Origin: Pyricularia pennisetigena
Taxonomy: Eukaryota > Ascomycota > Sordariomycetes > Magnaporthales > Pyriculariaceae
Reading direction: 5' to 3'
Assembly: GCF_004337985.1 (NCBI RefSeq)
Contig: NC_043744.1
Span: 4,050,663-4,114,662, forward strand
Length of the DNA stretch: 64,000 nt
Position 1 is the stretch's first letter; every line of letters starts with the position of its first letter. Under the pieces are notes generated by a model that saw only the letters and a program-made list of their open reading frames with translations, was not told the DNA's origin and ran no database searches. Positions 60,317-64,000 of this stretch are shown piece by piece. The translations under genes and the position numbers were made by a program.

Positions 60317-63300
60317 TAGTCTCAGGGCTCATCCCTGAAGCCCAGAGCTCCACAATTGAGCGTAGCTCAATTGCGGCTTTGCAATGTACCTGTGGGTCCA
60401 TCCAAAGAACGCTCTGGTTCAGGTCTGAGGACAACTTGTCGATTTTCGCGGTTTATGGCGGTATTTTTGGCCTTTTTGCGACCGACACTCCCTTATTATT
60501 CCACAACCACGCAAAATATCGAAAAAAGAAAATATCGTTGAAAATAGGAATTGTTAAGCCTTTTTCATAAATCCAAAACTTTTTGCACCCGGTACGCCAA
60601 TTAAAAATTGGATATAACCCGCCCTTAATCCGTTCATGGCGGTACTGTTTTTTCGATTTTTTTTTCGATTTTCGATTTTTTTTAATATTATTTTTAATTT
60701 TTGACCAAATTTTATATTTTTTGCACGTGGAGGGTCGTATATATGTATATATCGTTATGAAAAAATTTGGTGCTTTTATCGGATTATATAAGCAGTTAAA
60801 TAAGCGGATAGGCAAAGTATATACTTTTTTATATATAATTTATAATCGAAACTCGTTTATATTTTTACCAGTTTTAACGATAATGAAACCAAAACTTCAG
60901 AGATTCGATTACGTATATAAACAAACGTCCAAGTCCAATTGTACTCACAATATCGGTTTTAAAAACTGTTTAATAAAAACAAATGATAAATGTGTATTTT
61001 ATAAATTTTTTTGCTTTATTTAATTAATTTTATATTATTTTTGTTTTGCAGCAGAATTTTGTCGTTTTTGCACGTGGGGGGTGGCATATATATATTTAAT
61101 ATAATATCACATTTTTGTACGTATACCCAGTTATATAAGCCCTTAAATATGCGGATAGGTAAGGTATATCCAATTTTATATATATTTTACCATCGAAATG
61201 CTTTTACATTTTTACCAATTCTAACATTAATAAAACCAAAATTTGGGAAAATGGATTATATATATAAATAAACGTTAACGTAAAACCCGATTTGCAATAC
61301 CGGCCCTTTTTATATTTTTATATAAAAAAATGCTAAATTTGTGTTTTTTTTGTATTTTTTGCTTTATTTAATTGAATAAAATTTATAAAAAAAGAACTTA
61401 TATAAAATCTACTAGCAAATTGATTAAAGAATATATAAAGTGAAAATATTTTCATTTTACCAATATTTGCGTAAATTATTCAATTTCTTAACAAATTGTT
61501 AATTTATATAAGAATATTAATAAAACTTTTGTTTCAATCGATAATTGTATGCATTTTGCAGTATTAGGTTTACTAAGGTATAAAGGCTGTAAACTAAGTT
61601 AAAATAATTATTGCATACCATTATTTAAAACAAAAATTAAATATAATAAAAAATTACAGATTTTATTTAATATTTAAATATCTTTCCAAATACAGTAGCT
61701 ATAAAAACGCGGCCGGCATTCAAATATTCAGCAAACTCTAATAAGTCTAACGCAAATTACTATATATTTTTATAATTTTTATTTATTTCTTTATACGAAT
61801 ATTTAATTGCATATTATGGGTACACTATTTTCTTTTACCATTTTAATGCGAATATATTGCATTTACCCGCTATAAACGGCAAAATACCATAAATTATCCT
61901 TATATTAATAAAATAATTATAAGCGATATCGTAATATTAAATATATTGTTAAAAATACCGTTATAAACGGCGAAATACGACAAATTATCGTTGGTGGTAC
62001 CGCCATAAACGGCGAAATGCGACAAAATGTCCTCAAACTAGAACGAACGCGATTTTTTCGGCCAATGTAATTGGTCGAAAAACCATATGGCTAAAAGGTA
62101 CATGGAGCGCTCGGTCCCCACTGCGAAACAGGGGGGTCTAGTCTAAGCTAGTCTCAAGGCTCATCCCTGAAGCCCAAAGCTCCACAATTAATCCATTCCG
62201 TTCGCTTCGCTCCACTTCGTGGCTCAATTGCGGTTTTGCAATGTACCTGTGGGTCCATCCAAAGAACGTTTTGGTTTAGGTTTGAGGACAATTTGTCGAT
62301 TTTCGCCGTTTATGGCGGTATTTTTGGCCTTTTTTTAACCGAAACTCCTTTATTATTCCACAACCACGCATAATATTGAAAAAAAAAATTATCGTTGAAA
62401 ATAGCGTTTAATACCGTTATTAGCAGCAATTCGATTTATTTTATTATTTGCTATAATGGCCGAATTCGATACCACCTGCCCTTAATCCGTTCATGGCGGT
62501 ACTGTTTTTTCGATTTTTTTTTCGATTTTCGATTTCTTTTAATATTATTTTTATTTTTTGACCAAAATTTATAATTTTTGCACGTGGAGGGTCGTATATG
62601 CTTATATATCGTTATACTAAATTCTGGTGCATATATGAGATTGTATAAGCAGTTAAATAGGCGGAAAGGCAAAGTATATACTTTTTTGTATATAATTTAC
62701 AATCGAAACTCGTTTATATTTTTACCAATATCAACGATAATAAAACCAAAACTTCAGAAATCCGACTACGTATATAAACAAACGTCCAAATCCAATCCTG
62801 CCTACAATATCGGTTTTAAAAATTGTTTAATAAAAGAAAATGCTAAATGTGTATTTTATAAATCTTTTTGCTTTATTTAATTAATCTTATATTATTTTTG
62901 TTTTGCAGCCAAATCTTGTGGTTTTTGCACGTGGGGGGTGGCATATATATATTTAATATAACACTACACTTTTGTACGTTTATCAAATTTTTTTAGCCGT
63001 TAAATATGCGGATAGGTAAAATGTATCCAATTTTATATATATTTTGCAATCGAAATGTTTTTATATTTTTACCAATTTTAACATTAATAAAACCAAAGTT
63101 TGTAAAAGTGGATTGTGTATATAAATAAACGTCAACGTGAAACCCAATTTACAATACCGGCCCTTTTTATTTTTTTACAATAAAAAATGCTAGATTTCTG
63201 TTATTTTTATATTTTTTGCTTTATTTAATTAAATAAAATTTATAAAAAAAAACTCGTCTAAAATTTATTAACAAACTTATAAAGGAATGTATTAATCAAA

Positions 63301-63990
63301 AATATTTTCATTCTACCAATATTTGCGTAAATTATTTAATTTTTTAACAAATTGTGAATTTATATAAAAATATTAATAAAACTTTTATTTTAATCGATAA
63401 TTGCATGCACTTTGCAGTGTTAGGTTTACTAGGCTTTGAAAACTGTAATTTCAATTAAAGCTACTATTATATACCATTATTTAAAATAAAAATTAAATAT
63501 AATGAAAAATTACACATTTTGTTTAATATTTTAATACCTTTCCATATACAGTAGCTATTAAAACGCGGCCGGCATCTAAATGATCAACAAACTCCAATTA
63601 ATTCAACGCAAATTACTATATATTTTTACAATTTTTATTTGTTTTTTTATTCGAATATTTAATTATATATTATAATTACACCATTTTCTTTTGCTATTAT
63701 AATGCGAGTATATTTTATATACCCGCTATAAACGGTAAAATACTACAAATTATCCTTATATTAATAAAATGATTATCAGCGATATCGCAACATTAGGTAT
63801 ATTATTAATAATACCGTTATAAACGGCGAAATGCGACAAGATGTCCTCAGACTAGAACGAGCGCGATCTTTTCGGCCAATGTAATTGGTCGAAAAGCCAT
63901 GTGGCTAAAAGGTACATGGAGCGTTCGGTCCCCACTGCGGAGCAGGGGGGTCTAGTTTGAGCACTGAGACTAGTCTGAGCATTGAAACTA
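60317..63990 (+). mobile_element. n7: short TAGTCTCAG element inside LTR copy e
   Basis: TAGTCTCAGGGCTC at 60,317; right terminus CATTGAAACTA ending 63,990. Exact 9-bp TSD GTTCGAATC at 60308-60316 and 63991-63999. n8 interrupts its last 18 bases. Its left part shares the ATTGGCGTACC-type segment with the giant element and n4 (reverse in n4). Confidence 0.9.
62149..63972 (+). mobile_element. n8: short TAGTCTCAG element at the tip of n7
   Basis: 1,824 bp from TAGTCTCAAGGCTC to CACTGAGACTA, inserted in the right terminus of n7. Left flank AGTCTAAGC, right flank GTCTGAGCA: an eight-base match with one substitution, or a nine-base TSD with a one-base loss. It is the innermost element of the nest. 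Confidence 0.8.
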
Positions 63991-64000
63991 GTTCGAATCC

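Noticed and set aside
22621..64000. CRISPR array or Helitron reading of the repeats
   Set aside because: No regular repeat-spacer pattern, and the elements have TSDs and inverted ends, which Helitrons lack.

Overview
The window looks like a filamentous ascomycete chromosome, probably Sordariomycetes and possibly Magnaporthales. The reasons are short introns with GTAAGT-like donors, the gene content, and an AT-rich repeat compartment with the C-to-T/G-to-A decay expected of repeat-induced point mutation (RIP). The species assignment is inference.

Left part, 1-22,620: ordinary GC content, widely spaced single-copy genes. In order: a CSC1/OSCA-type membrane channel (-), a dynamin-family GTPase (+), a doubtful small gene (-), an unrecognised 369-residue protein (+), a regulator of G-protein signalling fused to a LOV photosensor (RGS-LOV, -), a secreted M14-type metallocarboxypeptidase (+), and a secreted tannase/feruloyl-esterase-family enzyme (+). 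For the five multi-exon genes I assigned exons by hand; in each the spliced length is a whole number of codons and the domains join across the introns. A 15-base N gap lies in an intron of the carboxypeptidase gene.

Right part, 22,621-64,000: a nested transposon block that can be unpicked from target-site duplications (TSDs). Three repeat types explain almost all of it. (1) A DNA transposon family with ends TAGTCTCAG...CTGAGACTA and 9-bp TSDs, present as about 1.8-kb short copies (n1-n8, plus end fragments n9 and n10) and as a giant form (G1, 14,033 bp, complete; G2, inverted, running out of the window). G1 carries ruined genes for a RecQ-like helicase, an Asn/Pro-rich protein, a SNF2-like helicase, and an unidentified convergent protein. 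(2) A 640-680-bp TG...CA element with 5-bp TSDs, read as a solo LTR, holding RNA polymerase III-like A and B boxes (copies a-e). (3) A 193-bp TG...CA element with a 5-bp TSD inside G1.

Between the repeats, 45,518-46,816 is an undamaged 1.3-kb island with one intact gene for a small, cysteine-free, predicted secreted protein. This is the best candidate for an effector-like gene in the window.

The most promising undescribed item is the TAGTCTCAG family: a giant element carrying two superfamily-2 helicases, many internally deleted derivatives, palindromic subterminal repeats, and repeated insertion into its own ends. I could not identify its transposase, so its superfamily (Mutator-like by TSD length, or a helicase-bearing lineage such as AcademH) is open.
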